DNA of 64,000 nt from Candidatus Villigracilis propinquus (GCA_016714565.1 JADKDM010000019.1:56298-120297); one strand, 5' to 3'. Shown: positions 54,189-62,951, numbered from the stretch's first letter. The notes: generated from the sequence alone by a model not told the origin. Translations and numbers: made by a program.

Positions 54189-55122
54189 TTCCCTCAATGA
54201 TAACAGGGGCTTCCACTTTTGGGCGGGCAAACTGCAGGTAAGTGAGGGTCCACGCGGTTTGAATATAGGCTGTTAAAACGCCGTTGAAAGCAAGCAGGAT
54301 CGGGAAATAAATGACACAACAAGCCGCAGTGATATACACGGGCGTGAGTGATTGCTGTAATTTGGCTGCGCCGATGATCAGCGGAAGCACCGCAACAATC
54401 ACAGGCAGCGCAATGACCAGCCCCAGAACCGCACTGCCGACGCCAAGGATGAGCATCATAATGACAACCGAAACCGCGTTGGTTTTGACGAGCTCCCAGC
54501 CGCGCTTGAACCCGTCCATCATGGAAAGGTCTTCCAGCACAATAGCATTTTGCGCCTGCTCCACAACGGCCATCACCACCCAGCTTATGGGAACCATAAC
54601 GCAAAGGAGGGGAATGATGCACAAAAAGCCGATGCCAGCCGTGAGTACTCCAAAAAGAATCAGCGGGATAAAGATCACAAAAAAGGCAAGGCCGATCAAA
54701 AAGTTCAGCCCGAAGATACGCCAGAAGAAAGGCATACTCTCCGCCCACAATTCGGCAAAGACTAAACTTTCAGCGCCTTTATCGGCTTGAGCCGCGCCGC
54801 GGATCAGACCGATCCGGCCCATCATGCCCAGAAGATACGCGGCCAAAGACAAAAGAATGACCAGTAGGGAAAAGACAATGATGATCCACCAGTTTTCTTG
54901 CAGATAGTTTCCAGCTTGATTCATAAAACTTTCGACCTGCCCGCCGGAAAAAGGAGCATCGCCTGAACCGCTTTGATACCCGGAATTGCCGCCACCAGAA
55001 GAGGAGCCGCCCCCACCTCCACGCGCGCAACTGGCAAGGATGCCGAAGATCCAAAGAACTTTATGTTTCCAAACGATCTGCCATGAGCGGGTAAGTACTT
55101 CCCCAAAATTGAAATTATTCAT
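54181..55122 (-). CDS. Polytopic membrane protein (glycerophosphoryl-phosphodiesterase-membrane-like)
   Basis: 313 residues. A soluble N-terminus (NNFNFGEVLTRSWQIVWKHK, the usual opening of this group) and a Gly/Ser-rich loop are followed by about five or six membrane segments from residue 75 to 300. This resembles the DUF7847/GPDP-membrane-domain group found beside signalling operons. Function unknown. Its stop overlaps the FHA gene start by eight bases, making it the first gene of the PP2C/FHA operon. Confidence 0.75.
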   Translation of the reverse strand: MNNFNFGEVLTRSWQIVWKHKVLWIFGILASCARGGGGGSSSGGGNSGYQSGSGDAPFSGGQVESFMNQAGNYLQENWWIIIVFSLLVILLSLAAYLLGMMGRIGLIRGAAQADKGAESLVFAELWAESMPFFWRIFGLNFLIGLAFFVIFIPLILFGVLTAGIGFLCIIPLLCVMVPISWVVMAVVEQAQNAIVLEDLSMMDGFKRGWELVKTNAVSVVIMMLILGVGSAVLGLVIALPVIVAVLPLIIGAAKLQQSLTPVYITAACCVIYFPILLAFNGVLTAYIQTAWTLTYLQFARPKVEAPVIIEGNA

Positions 55123-55174
55123 AACGCCTCCTTAGCCAAGTAGTCGGTCGAAAATTTTAGATACACCATTGGCT

Positions 55175-55196
55175 TTTCGGGGCATAGCCCCCGAAA
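55175..55196. repeat. Hairpin downstream of guaA
   Basis: TTTCGGGGC and GCCCCCGAAA around AT(A), between guaA and the membrane protein gene. Possible terminator of guaA; the U run is short. Confidence 0.5.
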
Positions 55197-55251
55197 GAGC
55201 GGGAATAGTTTGTGTAATTATTTTCAGCGAATCACTTAAGACGTAAATCGC

Positions 55252-56790
55252 CTATTCCCATTCGATCGTTGCTGGCGGTTTACTCGTAATATCATACACC
55301 ACGCGGTTGATTCCTTCCACCTCGTTCACCACACGGCTCGAAATTTTGGCAAGCAACTCAAAGGGCAGGCGCGCCCAATCGGCGGTCATAAAATCGTCAG
55401 TGGATACGGCGCGGATCGCGGCGGCTTCCTGATACGTGCGCTGGTCGCCCATCACACCCACCGAGCGAACGGGCAGCAAGACCATGAAGGCTTGCGAGGT
55501 CTGCGCGCCTTTTCCAAGAAAACCTGCTTTGGATAATTCCTCCAGAAGGATCTTATCCGCCGCCCGCAGACGGGATACACGCTCGGGCGTACACTCCCCG
55601 AGGCAGCGCACGGTCAACCCCGGACCTGGAAATGGTTGCCGCCAAACAAGCCCTTCACTCAGCCCAAGCGCTTCGCCCACCAAACGAACTTCATCCTTGA
55701 ACAAATAACGTAACGGTTCCACCAGTTCAAATTCCATATCTTCTGGAAGCCCGCCCACGTTGTGATGAGACTTGATCTTTGCCGCCTTGCTTCGGTCTGG
55801 CCCAGAGGACTCAACCACATCGGGATAAATTGTCCCCTGCACTAAAAACTTTGGCTGGCCTACATTCTTTGCTTCCCGCTCAAAGATGCGGATAAATTTC
55901 TCGCCGACGATCTTGCGCTTTTGCTCGGGGTCTGTCTCGCCTTTCAACGCGCCGAGGAAATCTGCGCTGGCTTCCACGGTGATCAATTCCGCGCCCAATC
56001 CTTCGCGAAAGGCGGATGCGACCTGTTCGCCTTCATTCGCACGCAAGAGACCCGTATCCACAAATACGCAGACGAGCTGGTCGCCAATCGCTTTGTGAAC
56101 GAGTGCCGCCGCCACCGATGAATCTACGCCGCCTGAAACTGCCGCGAGGACACGAGCATCGCCGACCTGCGCCCGAATGCGCTTAACGCTGTCATCAATA
56201 ATGGAAGCGGGAGTCCAATCTGGTTTTGCGCCGCAAATGTCCACGGCAAAATGCTGGAGCAGTTCAATTCCATTGGGCGTGTGATGCACTTCGGGGTGGA
56301 ACTGCACGCCGAAATATTTCCGCTGCATGTCACCCATCGCCGCGAAGGGACTGTTGCCAGATTTCGCCAATGCGATAAATCCATCGGGCATGCGCGAGAT
56401 CTTGTCGCCGTGAGACATCCACACTTTGGTGATGTTATCCAATGCAGTGCCGCGCACGAGATGCGTAATTTCCGCGGAGCCATACTCGCGATTCGCAGAC
56501 GGATCCACCTGGCCGCCGAGGGCATGGGTCAACGCCTGCATTCCGTAGCAAATACCCAAGATCGGCAAGCCTGATTCGAGGATGAATTTTTGAATGAATG
56601 GTGCGTTCTCTTCGTACACGGATTTTGGTCCGCCGGACAAAATAAATCCCTTCGGTTGGATCGAAAGGATCTTTTCCTGCGGCGCGTCCCACGGGAATAA
56701 CTCGCAATAGACTTGTGACTCGCGCACGCGGCGCGCGATGATCTGGGCGTACTGGGAACCGAAATCGAGAATGGCAATTGATTCTGTCAT
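55252..56790 (-). CDS. guaA: GMP synthase (glutamine-hydrolysing)
   Basis: Aminates XMP to GMP with glutamine and ATP. 512 residues, standard length. GATase domain: [18 protein letters not shown], catalytic Cys in [13 protein letters not shown], His-Pro-Glu in [13 protein letters not shown]-pyrophosphatase P-loop [13 protein letters not shown] near residue 225, then [16 protein letters not shown] and C-terminal [20 protein letters not shown] and [28 protein letters not shown] precedes the ATG at 56790; the longer upstream frame runs through a heptamer array and is not used. Last gene of the xpt-HIT-guaA set. Confidence 0.97.
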   Translation of the reverse strand: MTESIAILDFGSQYAQIIARRVRESQVYCELFPWDAPQEKILSIQPKGFILSGGPKSVYEENAPFIQKFILESGLPILGICYGMQALTHALGGQVDPSANREYGSAEITHLVRGTALDNITKVWMSHGDKISRMPDGFIALAKSGNSPFAAMGDMQRKYFGVQFHPEVHHTPNGIELLQHFAVDICGAKPDWTPASIIDDSVKRIRAQVGDARVLAAVSGGVDSSVAAALVHKAIGDQLVCVFVDTGLLRANEGEQVASAFREGLGAELITVEASADFLGALKGETDPEQKRKIVGEKFIRIFEREAKNVGQPKFLVQGTIYPDVVESSGPDRSKAAKIKSHHNVGGLPEDMEFELVEPLRYLFKDEVRLVGEALGLSEGLVWRQPFPGPGLTVRCLGECTPERVSRLRAADKILLEELSKAGFLGKGAQTSQAFMVLLPVRSVGVMGDQRTYQEAAAIRAVSTDDFMTADWARLPFELLAKISSRVVNEVEGINRVVYDITSKPPATIEWE

Positions 56791-56809
56791 GAATTGATCC
56801 TGGTCTAAA

Positions 56810-56858
56810 GTCAAAGGTCGAAGGTCGTGTTGTTGACTTTTGACCTTCGACCTTTGAC
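56810..56858. repeat. Heptanucleotide inverted array upstream of guaA
   Basis: GTCAAAG, GTCGAAG, GTCGTGT, then GACTTTT, GACCTTC, GACCTTT. The arms fold back; nearly identical to the array at 27853-27904 inside mutS2. Confidence 0.8.
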
Positions 56859-56863
56859 ATCGT

Positions 56864-57211
56864 TTAGATATCTGAGATGAGATGAAAATGCAAATGCGGG
56901 AAGTCTTGATATTCTCCGCCGTTGACGATGAGACGATAGGCTTTGAGATGAAGTTCATCCACAAGGCTTTGGACGGTGGCGTATAAGTCCGTTAGAAAGG
57001 CGGTGTCCTGCGGGTCGAGGCTGGCGAGGGAATCCACCTGCCGCTTCGGGAGGATGAGCACGTGGATCTTATAGCTTGGAGAAGGATGATGAAACGCAAG
57101 CAGGTTCGAGGTCTCACGGAGGCGGTTGACTGGGATGAGAAAACTCATATAGGTGAGAATCCAGCCGATTAAGCGGGAAACAAATCGAAGGCGAAGAAAT
57201 TTACGAATCAC
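56864..57211 (-). CDS. HIT-like (histidine triad) protein
   Basis: 115 residues. The histidine triad is seen as [10 protein letters not shown] near residue 108, with the helix-strand core [18 protein letters not shown] and [19 protein letters not shown] proteins hydrolyse nucleotide phosphoramidates or related nucleotide bonds. A GTG at 57211 is the first start; the ATG at 57148 would shorten the N-terminus by 21 residues. Lies between xpt and guaA in the purine salvage set. Confidence 0.8.
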   Translation of the reverse strand: MIRKFLRLRFVSRLIGWILTYMSFLIPVNRLRETSNLLAFHHPSPSYKIHVLILPKRQVDSLASLDPQDTAFLTDLYATVQSLVDELHLKAYRLIVNGGEYQDFPHLHFHLISDI

Positions 57212-57218
57212 GTTTGAC

Positions 57219-57246
57219 GTCGAAGGTCAAAAGTCGAAAGTCAATC
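57219..57246. repeat. Heptanucleotide array supplying the xpt stop codon
   Basis: GTCGAAG, GTCAAAA, GTCGAAA, GTCAATC. On the minus strand the TGA in the last unit ends xpt. Confidence 0.75.
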
Positions 57247-57813
57247 TTCAAACTCGATTTTACCGTTATCCAGTGATTTGATGCAGGCGATGGATTCGAT
57301 GGGAACGCCGAGCGGTTTCAACGCTTCACGCCCGCCTTCGAAACTCTTTTCGATCAACGCGCCGATGCCAACGATATGAGAACCAGCCGCTTCCGCGAGA
57401 CGGACGAGGCCGAGGATGGTTTGTCCGCTGGCGAGGAAGTCATCGATGATGAGGACTTTTTCGTCGTTGGCGAGATATTCGGGGGAGACGATCAGCTCGA
57501 CCATGCGGCCTTTGGTGTGCGAAGGCGCGAGGGTGAGATAGACCTGATCGGGCATGGTGACGGGTTTGTTCTTGCGGGCGTACACAACAGGCAGGCCAAG
57601 GTGAATGCCCGTGGTGACAGCCGGGGCAATGCCTGAAATTTCAGCAGTGAGAATTTTGGTCGCGCCGACGTTTGCAAAGAGTTCTGCAAAGATACGTCCA
57701 CAGTCATTCATGAGATTGGGGTCTACTTGATGATTAACAAAACTATCCACTTTAAGAATTCCACCACCGAGTACTTGCCCCTCTTTCTTAATACGTTCTT
57801 GCAGTTGGTTCAT
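57241..57813 (-). CDS. xpt: Xanthine phosphoribosyltransferase
   Basis: 190 residues. Makes XMP from xanthine and PRPP; GuaA then makes GMP, so the operon is a guanine/xanthine salvage route. MNQLQERIKKEGQVLGGGIL and VDSFVNHQVDPNLM are typical Xpt openings, VYARKNKPVTMPDQVY the middle, and the PRPP loop is VLIIDDFLASGQTILGLV near 125. GGAGGCTTA precedes the ATG. No purine riboswitch core was found upstream. Confidence 0.95.
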   Translation of the reverse strand: MNQLQERIKKEGQVLGGGILKVDSFVNHQVDPNLMNDCGRIFAELFANVGATKILTAEISGIAPAVTTGIHLGLPVVYARKNKPVTMPDQVYLTLAPSHTKGRMVELIVSPEYLANDEKVLIIDDFLASGQTILGLVRLAEAAGSHIVGIGALIEKSFEGGREALKPLGVPIESIACIKSLDNGKIEFED

Positions 57814-57863
57814 TAAGCCTCCACATTGTCCAGACAGATTTTGGGTGGATTTTACGACTGAAT

Positions 57864-57886
57864 GAGGAAAGATGAAAGAGGAAAGA
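57864..57886. repeat. Heptanucleotide array GAGGAAA
   Basis: GAGGAAA, GATGAAA, GAGGAAA between xpt and maf; same units as at 4075-4120. Confidence 0.65.
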
Positions 57887-58035
57887 ATCGGCGGGATTCT
57901 GTTTTTGGTACAGGGATTGCGCGGAAGTTCATGGAATTTTTTAAGCAATGTTCTTTTCCATGTCGTCCGTGTGCGAAGCGTCCGTGTGCAAAAACTCCCT
58001 CTTATCCCCAATTAATCTCATAAAATGACCTGTGT

Positions 58036-58041
58036 TAGAAT
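58036..58041 (+). promoter_or_regulatory. -10 box of maf, leaderless context
   Basis: TAGAAT (in TGTTAGAAT) ends 7 bases before the GTG at 58049. Confidence 0.5.
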
Positions 58042-58048
58042 CTTGCGC

Positions 58049-58720
58049 GTGAATGAAAAAAATGTTTTAGTACTGGCATCCAACTCACCGCGCCGCAGAC
58101 AATTGCTTGGGCTCGGGAACTGGAACTTCGTTGTCAACGTCGCTGATATAGATGAAACGCAACTGGCTGGCGAGACTCCCAAAGAGTATGTCCTCCGCCT
58201 CGCGCAGGAAAAAGCATTGGCCGTCAAAGACAAGGCGAATGCAGAGAACATCATCATCGGCTCGGACACCACAGTTGTCGTTGACGATGCCATTCTCGGC
58301 AAACCAGTCGATGCGCAGGAAGCTGAAAAGATGTTGAAGCAATTGCGCGGACGCACGCATCAAGTCTACACAGGCATTGCACTCTACCGCGTGCGGGATG
58401 GAAAGATGCTGACGGAGTTATCCATCACCGATGTGCCGATGCGTGATTACACCGATGATGAAATCCGCGCCTACATCGAAACCGGCGACCCGATGGACAA
58501 AGCCGGGGCATACGCCATTCAGCACCCCGATTTTCAACCCGTCCATTCCATGCAGGGATGCTACGCCGGTGTAATGGGTCTTTCGATGTGCCACGTCCTA
58601 CGCGCACTGCAAAAATTTGAAATATCCCCCGCTGCGGATGTCCCCACGGCGTGCCAAACTTTGTTGAATTATCAATGTCAGGTTTCATCCGCGATCCTGC
58701 GCGGGGAACTCGTATCTTGA
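58049..58720 (+). CDS. maf: Maf-family nucleotide pyrophosphatase
   Basis: 223 residues. Hydrolyses non-canonical or modified NTPs. The substrate loop LASNSPRRRQLL, IIGSDTTVVVD (metal site), EAEKMLKQLRGRTHQVYTG and DPMDKAGAYAIQ are Maf/YhdE signatures. I chose GTG 58049 because a TAGAAT box lies 7 bases before it, whereas the ATG at 58025 has no ribosome site and would be upstream of that box. First gene of the maf-PBP-rsgA set. Confidence 0.92.
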   Translation: MNEKNVLVLASNSPRRRQLLGLGNWNFVVNVADIDETQLAGETPKEYVLRLAQEKALAVKDKANAENIIIGSDTTVVVDDAILGKPVDAQEAEKMLKQLRGRTHQVYTGIALYRVRDGKMLTELSITDVPMRDYTDDEIRAYIETGDPMDKAGAYAIQHPDFQPVHSMQGCYAGVMGLSMCHVLRALQKFEISPAADVPTACQTLLNYQCQVSSAILRGELVS

Positions 58721-58731
58721 AAGGAAACGTA

Positions 58732-60972
58732 ATGAAGCCATTACGCTGGATCAATCTTGTTTTGATCATTATTTTTCTCTCTGCCTGTGTCTCCGGCGGA
58801 GACGGCCTGCCATCCATCCTTGGCGGTCCAACTTCCGCACCACTGCCAACAGCGCAAGCACATATCACCCCTGCGCCGGACGAGAACGCATCTATCACAA
58901 AATATCTCCAAGCCTTGCAGCAGGATGATTTCGAAACGATGTACTCAATGCTCGCCCAGGTCAGCCGTGATGCGGTGACGTTGGAGGATTTTTCCAAACG
59001 CTGGAATGATGCCCTCAACGCCATGAGCGCGGCTGAGATCGAATTCACGATACTTACTGCACAGATCGGCCCGCGCGATGCGGAAGTCGGATACAGCATC
59101 ACCTATAAAACCGTGCTCGCTGGCAATATTCAACGGGACATTCTCGTCCGCATGAAGAATGAAAACAACGAATGGAAGATCATCTGGGATGAAGCCCAGA
59201 TCCTGCCTGAACTCGCAGGCGGCAACCTGCTTGTGATGGAATACAGCATCCCTGCCCGCGGCGACATCTACGACAAGAACGGTCAGCCCATCGTCACGCA
59301 ATCGGATGCGTTTGCATTCGGCATTAACACCGGCGAGATCAATCTGGATATGCAGGGAGCGTTGACCACAGAACTCGGTCTGCTGTGTGGATTGGACCCG
59401 CTCGATATTCAGGATCAGATCGACGCTTCGGGGCCTGGCTGGTACCTGCCCATGTGCGAAGGGACTCGTGCCGAAGCCCAGAGATTGCTCTCCATCAACC
59501 CCGGCGGACTCGTGGTCGCCGAGTATAACTCCCGCTATTATTTTGACACCGGTCTTGCTCCACAGGCTGTTGGTTTTACTCAATTTATTTCCCCCGAACA
59601 ACTGAATGAATACCGCCGCCTTGGCTACAACGGCAGCGAAAAGATCGGGCAGTCTGGTGTGGAAGAATGGGCCGAAGATTATCTGGCCGGGCAACACGGT
59701 GGAACATTAAGCGTGGTCACTCCCGAGGGACAGATCATTTCCGTCCTTGGGAAAAGAGACCGGCAAGCGGCAGACTCGATCTACCTCACCATTGACCGAA
59801 CCATGCAAGCCAGTGCGCAATCAGCACTGGAGTTCTTCCGCGGCGCCATCGTCGTCATGGAAGTGGATACCGGGCGCGTCCTTGCCATGGCCTCCAGCCC
59901 GGACTTTGACCCCAATCTCTTTGAACCTGAAAACCCGAACAATGCACTCGGCCTTGGAGAGTTGATAAACACACCGAACGACCCACTGATCAATCGTGCC
60001 TCACAGGGACAATACCCTCTGGGTTCGGTGTTCAAGATCATCACCATGTCTGCCGCTCTGGAAAGCGGTCTTTATACAAAAGACACTCCCTACGACTGCC
60101 AATACGATTTCACAAGGCTTGACATTGTTCTACACGACTGGACCTGGCAGCACTGCCAGGATGCCATTTCTGTAGGAGAAGCATGCAATGCCTCCGATGA
60201 GATCCCCTCCGGCCTGTTGACCTTACAGGAAGGATTGATGCGTTCCTGCAATCCCTACTTCTGGGAGATCGGCTGGGATCTGTTTACAAACTGGAGCCGC
60301 GGCTCCGATATTGCAAACATAGCCCGCGCTTTTGGTTTGGGCACCCCCACTGGCATTGAACAAATTGAGGAAGAAAGTGGACAGATCCTGGACCCCACCA
60401 CACAATTGGATGCGGTCAACCAGGCCATCGGGCAGGGCGATGTGCAAGTCACTCCTTTGCAGGTGGCAAACTTCATGGCGGCCATCGCCAACGGCGGGAC
60501 GTTGTACCGTCCGCAGATCGTGGAAAGAATCCAACCTGTGGATGGAGATCCTGTACTCGTATTTAAACCGGAAGCCCGCGGCACACTTCCCTTGCGCTCG
60601 GAGAATCTGAATATTCTGCAAGAGGCTCTTTTAATGGTGACTCAGAATAAACGCGGTACCGCCACCTTTAACTTGCGCGGTCTGCAATTCAATGTTGCCG
60701 GAAAAACCGGTACTGCCGAATCAGGCAACGGGCTGTCACATGCATGGTTTGCCGGATATACTTTGAATGAAGAAAACACCGGTCTGCCCGACATTGCCAT
60801 TGCGGTCATTGTTGAAAATATTGGTGAAGGTTCGGAATACGCCGTGCCTCTTTTCAGAGCCATGGTGGAAACCTATTACTATGGCAGCCCGCAAAGGCCA
60901 TTCTATGATTGGGGCCAGATCGGGTACCCGCCATACACCCCCACGCCATTTGGCATTCCAGCTGGCGACTAA
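58732..60972 (+). CDS. Class B penicillin-binding protein (peptidoglycan DD-transpeptidase)
   Basis: 746 residues. Lipoprotein-like signal MKPLRWINLVLIIIFLSAC, Ala/Pro linker, an NTF2-like MecA-type domain about 60-150 (YLQALQQDDFETMYSMLAQ), a PBP dimerisation domain from about 170 (IPARGDIYDKNGQPIV) and the transpeptidase: SxxK as LGSVFKIITMSAAL near 430, SxN as LMRSCNPYFWEIG near 505, KTGT as VAGKTGTAESG near 657. The three motifs are intact. Builds peptidoglycan cross-links outside the membrane, which supports a cell wall in this organism. AAAGGAAACGTA precedes the ATG at 58732, 11 bases after the maf stop. Confidence 0.95.
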   Translation: MKPLRWINLVLIIIFLSACVSGGDGLPSILGGPTSAPLPTAQAHITPAPDENASITKYLQALQQDDFETMYSMLAQVSRDAVTLEDFSKRWNDALNAMSAAEIEFTILTAQIGPRDAEVGYSITYKTVLAGNIQRDILVRMKNENNEWKIIWDEAQILPELAGGNLLVMEYSIPARGDIYDKNGQPIVTQSDAFAFGINTGEINLDMQGALTTELGLLCGLDPLDIQDQIDASGPGWYLPMCEGTRAEAQRLLSINPGGLVVAEYNSRYYFDTGLAPQAVGFTQFISPEQLNEYRRLGYNGSEKIGQSGVEEWAEDYLAGQHGGTLSVVTPEGQIISVLGKRDRQAADSIYLTIDRTMQASAQSALEFFRGAIVVMEVDTGRVLAMASSPDFDPNLFEPENPNNALGLGELINTPNDPLINRASQGQYPLGSVFKIITMSAALESGLYTKDTPYDCQYDFTRLDIVLHDWTWQHCQDAISVGEACNASDEIPSGLLTLQEGLMRSCNPYFWEIGWDLFTNWSRGSDIANIARAFGLGTPTGIEQIEEESGQILDPTTQLDAVNQAIGQGDVQVTPLQVANFMAAIANGGTLYRPQIVERIQPVDGDPVLVFKPEARGTLPLRSENLNILQEALLMVTQNKRGTATFNLRGLQFNVAGKTGTAESGNGLSHAWFAGYTLNEENTGLPDIAIAVIVENIGEGSEYAVPLFRAMVETYYYGSPQRPFYDWGQIGYPPYTPTPFGIPAGD

Positions 60973-60981
60973 AGGAAACAT

Positions 60982-61890
60982 TTGACCAACACAAACACCA
61001 AACAAGGTCTGATCATTAAAGCCCAATCCGGTTTCTTTTGGGTGGAAACCGGGGAGGGCATTATTGTTTGTCAGCTGCGCGGTAAATTAAAGCGCGGACG
61101 CGCCATGGGTGACATTGCCGCACTTGGCGACCATGTCAGCATTACCATTTCGGACGACGGCAGCGGGGCGTTGGAAAATGTCGAAGAGCGCAAGCAGGCC
61201 CTCGTTAGGTTGGATCCGCGCCCGCAGGGCGAATATCAACAAGTGCTTCTGGCAAATGCCGATCAGGTCGTCTTCGTGTTTGCCTGCGCGAATCCGAATC
61301 CCAAATTAAGAATGTTGGATCGTTTCCTCGTTATCGCAGAAAAACAAAAGATCCCGATCATCATCATTGCCAACAAGATCGACCTTGTTGAAAATGCAAA
61401 AGAAATGTTCGGCATATATGAAAGCATTGGGTATCGTGTCATTTATACTTCCGCAAAATCGGAAGTGGGGCTGGAAGAAATGCGCGATGTATTGAAAAAT
61501 AAAATTTCCGCGCTGGCCGGGCCAAGCGGTGTTGGAAAATCAAGTTTGTTGAATGCGCTGCAACCCGGGCTGGGGCTGGCCGTGAACGAGATCAGCAAGG
61601 TGATGAACAAGGGACGGCACACCACTGTCACGCGCCAGATGTTCCCGCTCGAAGGCGGCGGATATGTGGCCGATACTCCGGGCTGGAAGTCGCTTGCGCT
61701 GTGGGACACTGAAGCCGAAGAGATGGATGCATATTTCCCAGAGCTGCGTGACCTTGTTCCGTATTGCCAGTTCAGCGATTGCACCCACATCCACGAACCG
61801 GGCTGCGCTGTGCTGGCCGCGTTGAAGGAAAATAAAATTCACCCCGAGCGCTACGAATCTTATTTGCGATTGCGCGCCGGACAGGAATAA
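60982..61890 (+). CDS. rsgA: Ribosome small subunit-dependent GTPase RsgA
   Basis: 302 residues. Circularly permuted GTPase in 30S maturation: OB fold at the N-terminus, then NKID (IIIANKIDLVE), SAKSEVGLEEM, the P-loop AGPSGVGKSSLLNAL and DTPGWKSLAL, followed by the zinc site PYCQFSDCTHIHEPGCAV. It starts with TTG at 60982, supported by AAAGGAAACAT; no ATG is near. Overlaps nothing; 9 bases after the PBP stop, so cotranscribed with it. Confidence 0.95.
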   Translation: MTNTNTKQGLIIKAQSGFFWVETGEGIIVCQLRGKLKRGRAMGDIAALGDHVSITISDDGSGALENVEERKQALVRLDPRPQGEYQQVLLANADQVVFVFACANPNPKLRMLDRFLVIAEKQKIPIIIIANKIDLVENAKEMFGIYESIGYRVIYTSAKSEVGLEEMRDVLKNKISALAGPSGVGKSSLLNALQPGLGLAVNEISKVMNKGRHTTVTRQMFPLEGGGYVADTPGWKSLALWDTEAEEMDAYFPELRDLVPYCQFSDCTHIHEPGCAVLAALKENKIHPERYESYLRLRAGQE

Positions 61891-61896
61891 CTTTTA

Positions 61897-61929
61897 AGGT
61901 GACAGTCACTTTGGAAGTGACTGTCACCT
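61897..61929. repeat. GGTGACAGTCACTT palindrome, copy 3
   Basis: AGGTGACAGTCACTTT and GGAAGTGACTGTCACCT, between rsgA and holB. Confidence 0.88.
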
Positions 61930-61931
61930 GT

Positions 61932-61937
61932 TAGAAT
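61932..61937 (+). promoter_or_regulatory. -10 box of holB, leaderless context
   Basis: TAGAAT (in TGTTAGAAT, same as the maf box) ends 6 bases before the ATG at 61944. The -35 would fall in the palindrome at 61897-61929. Confidence 0.55.
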
Positions 61938-61943
61938 CAAAAC

Positions 61944-62951
61944 ATGGCTGATAACTGGAATTTACTTGGGCACGAATGGGCAGTGGATATGCTCCGCCAG
62001 CACGCGGCACACGATGAGATTCGCCACGCGTATCTTTTCTGCGGCCCTCCCGGCCTGGGTCGGCGGACGTTGGCATTGCGCCTCGCTCAGGCATTGAACT
62101 GCACCAAGCCGCTCGCCCCCGGCGTCCCTTGCGGGCTGTGCCGCGACTGCAAACAGATCGAAGCCATGCAGCACCCAGACATGAACGTCATTCAGGCCTT
62201 GGATGGCGACAACCTGCCCAAGGAAGGCGGCACGCTCAAAGTGGATCAGATCCGCGAAGTGCAGCGTTCGTTATCCCTCAAGCCGTATCAATCAAAATAC
62301 CGCGTGGCCTTGTTCCTGCGTTTTCAGGAAGCCAACGACAACGCAGCCAATGCCTTGCTAAAGACTCTCGAAGAAGCGCCTGCACACGCCATCCTTTTAT
62401 TAACCGCCGACACTCCCGAACAACTTTTACCAACCATCATCTCACGCTGTGAAATTCTGCGTCTGCGTCCGCTGCCCATCGAAGCCGTTGAATCGGATTT
62501 GATCTATCGCGGCGTGGATGAAGAACGCGCGCGTCTGCTCGCTCACATCTCCGGCGGACGTCCCGGCTACGCGCGCCGATTGGTCGAAGATGTAACCCTG
62601 CTTGAAAAGCGGGATGAAAGACTCAACGATCTTCAAACGCTTTTGCCTGCTGCCCGCGTCGAAAAATTTTCCTACGCTGATAAACTCTCCAAAGACAAAG
62701 ACGCCATGCGTCAGGCTATCATCATCTGGCTGTCTTACTGGCGGGATGTGATGCTGCGCGTGGCTGGTGCCGAAACTCCGCTCACCAACGTGGATCGCAA
62801 CATGGAGATCGAATTCCTCGCCGGACGGTTGACCCTGTCCACTGCACGGCGCGTGGTCTCTGACCTTGAGAACGCCCTCGAAAAAATGGATCGCAACGTA
62901 AATTCAAGATTGCTGGCTGAAGTTTTATTAATGGATTGGCCGAAAGTGTAA
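61944..62951 (+). CDS. holB: DNA polymerase III subunit delta' (clamp loader)
   Basis: 335 residues, AAA+ fold. HAYLFCGPPGLGRRTLALRLA is the P-loop position with GRRT instead of GKT, usual for catalytically silent delta' subunits. Zinc ligands CGLCRDCKQIE, DQIREVQRSL, NALLKTLEEAP and PTIISRCEILRL are clear signatures. Loads the sliding clamp with the tau/gamma and delta subunits. Followed by DUF2277 whose ribosome site lies after the stop. Confidence 0.95.
   Translation: MADNWNLLGHEWAVDMLRQHAAHDEIRHAYLFCGPPGLGRRTLALRLAQALNCTKPLAPGVPCGLCRDCKQIEAMQHPDMNVIQALDGDNLPKEGGTLKVDQIREVQRSLSLKPYQSKYRVALFLRFQEANDNAANALLKTLEEAPAHAILLLTADTPEQLLPTIISRCEILRLRPLPIEAVESDLIYRGVDEERARLLAHISGGRPGYARRLVEDVTLLEKRDERLNDLQTLLPAARVEKFSYADKLSKDKDAMRQAIIIWLSYWRDVMLRVAGAETPLTNVDRNMEIEFLAGRLTLSTARRVVSDLENALEKMDRNVNSRLLAEVLLMDWPKV

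Noticed and set aside
1861..57886. CRISPR array
   Set aside because: The short repeats have no 25-40 bp repeat-spacer pattern and no cas gene is present.
57814..58024. Purine riboswitch before xpt
   Set aside because: The conserved core (TATA...ATAATATGG-type) is not present in the leader; only a heptamer array and unremarkable sequence are seen.
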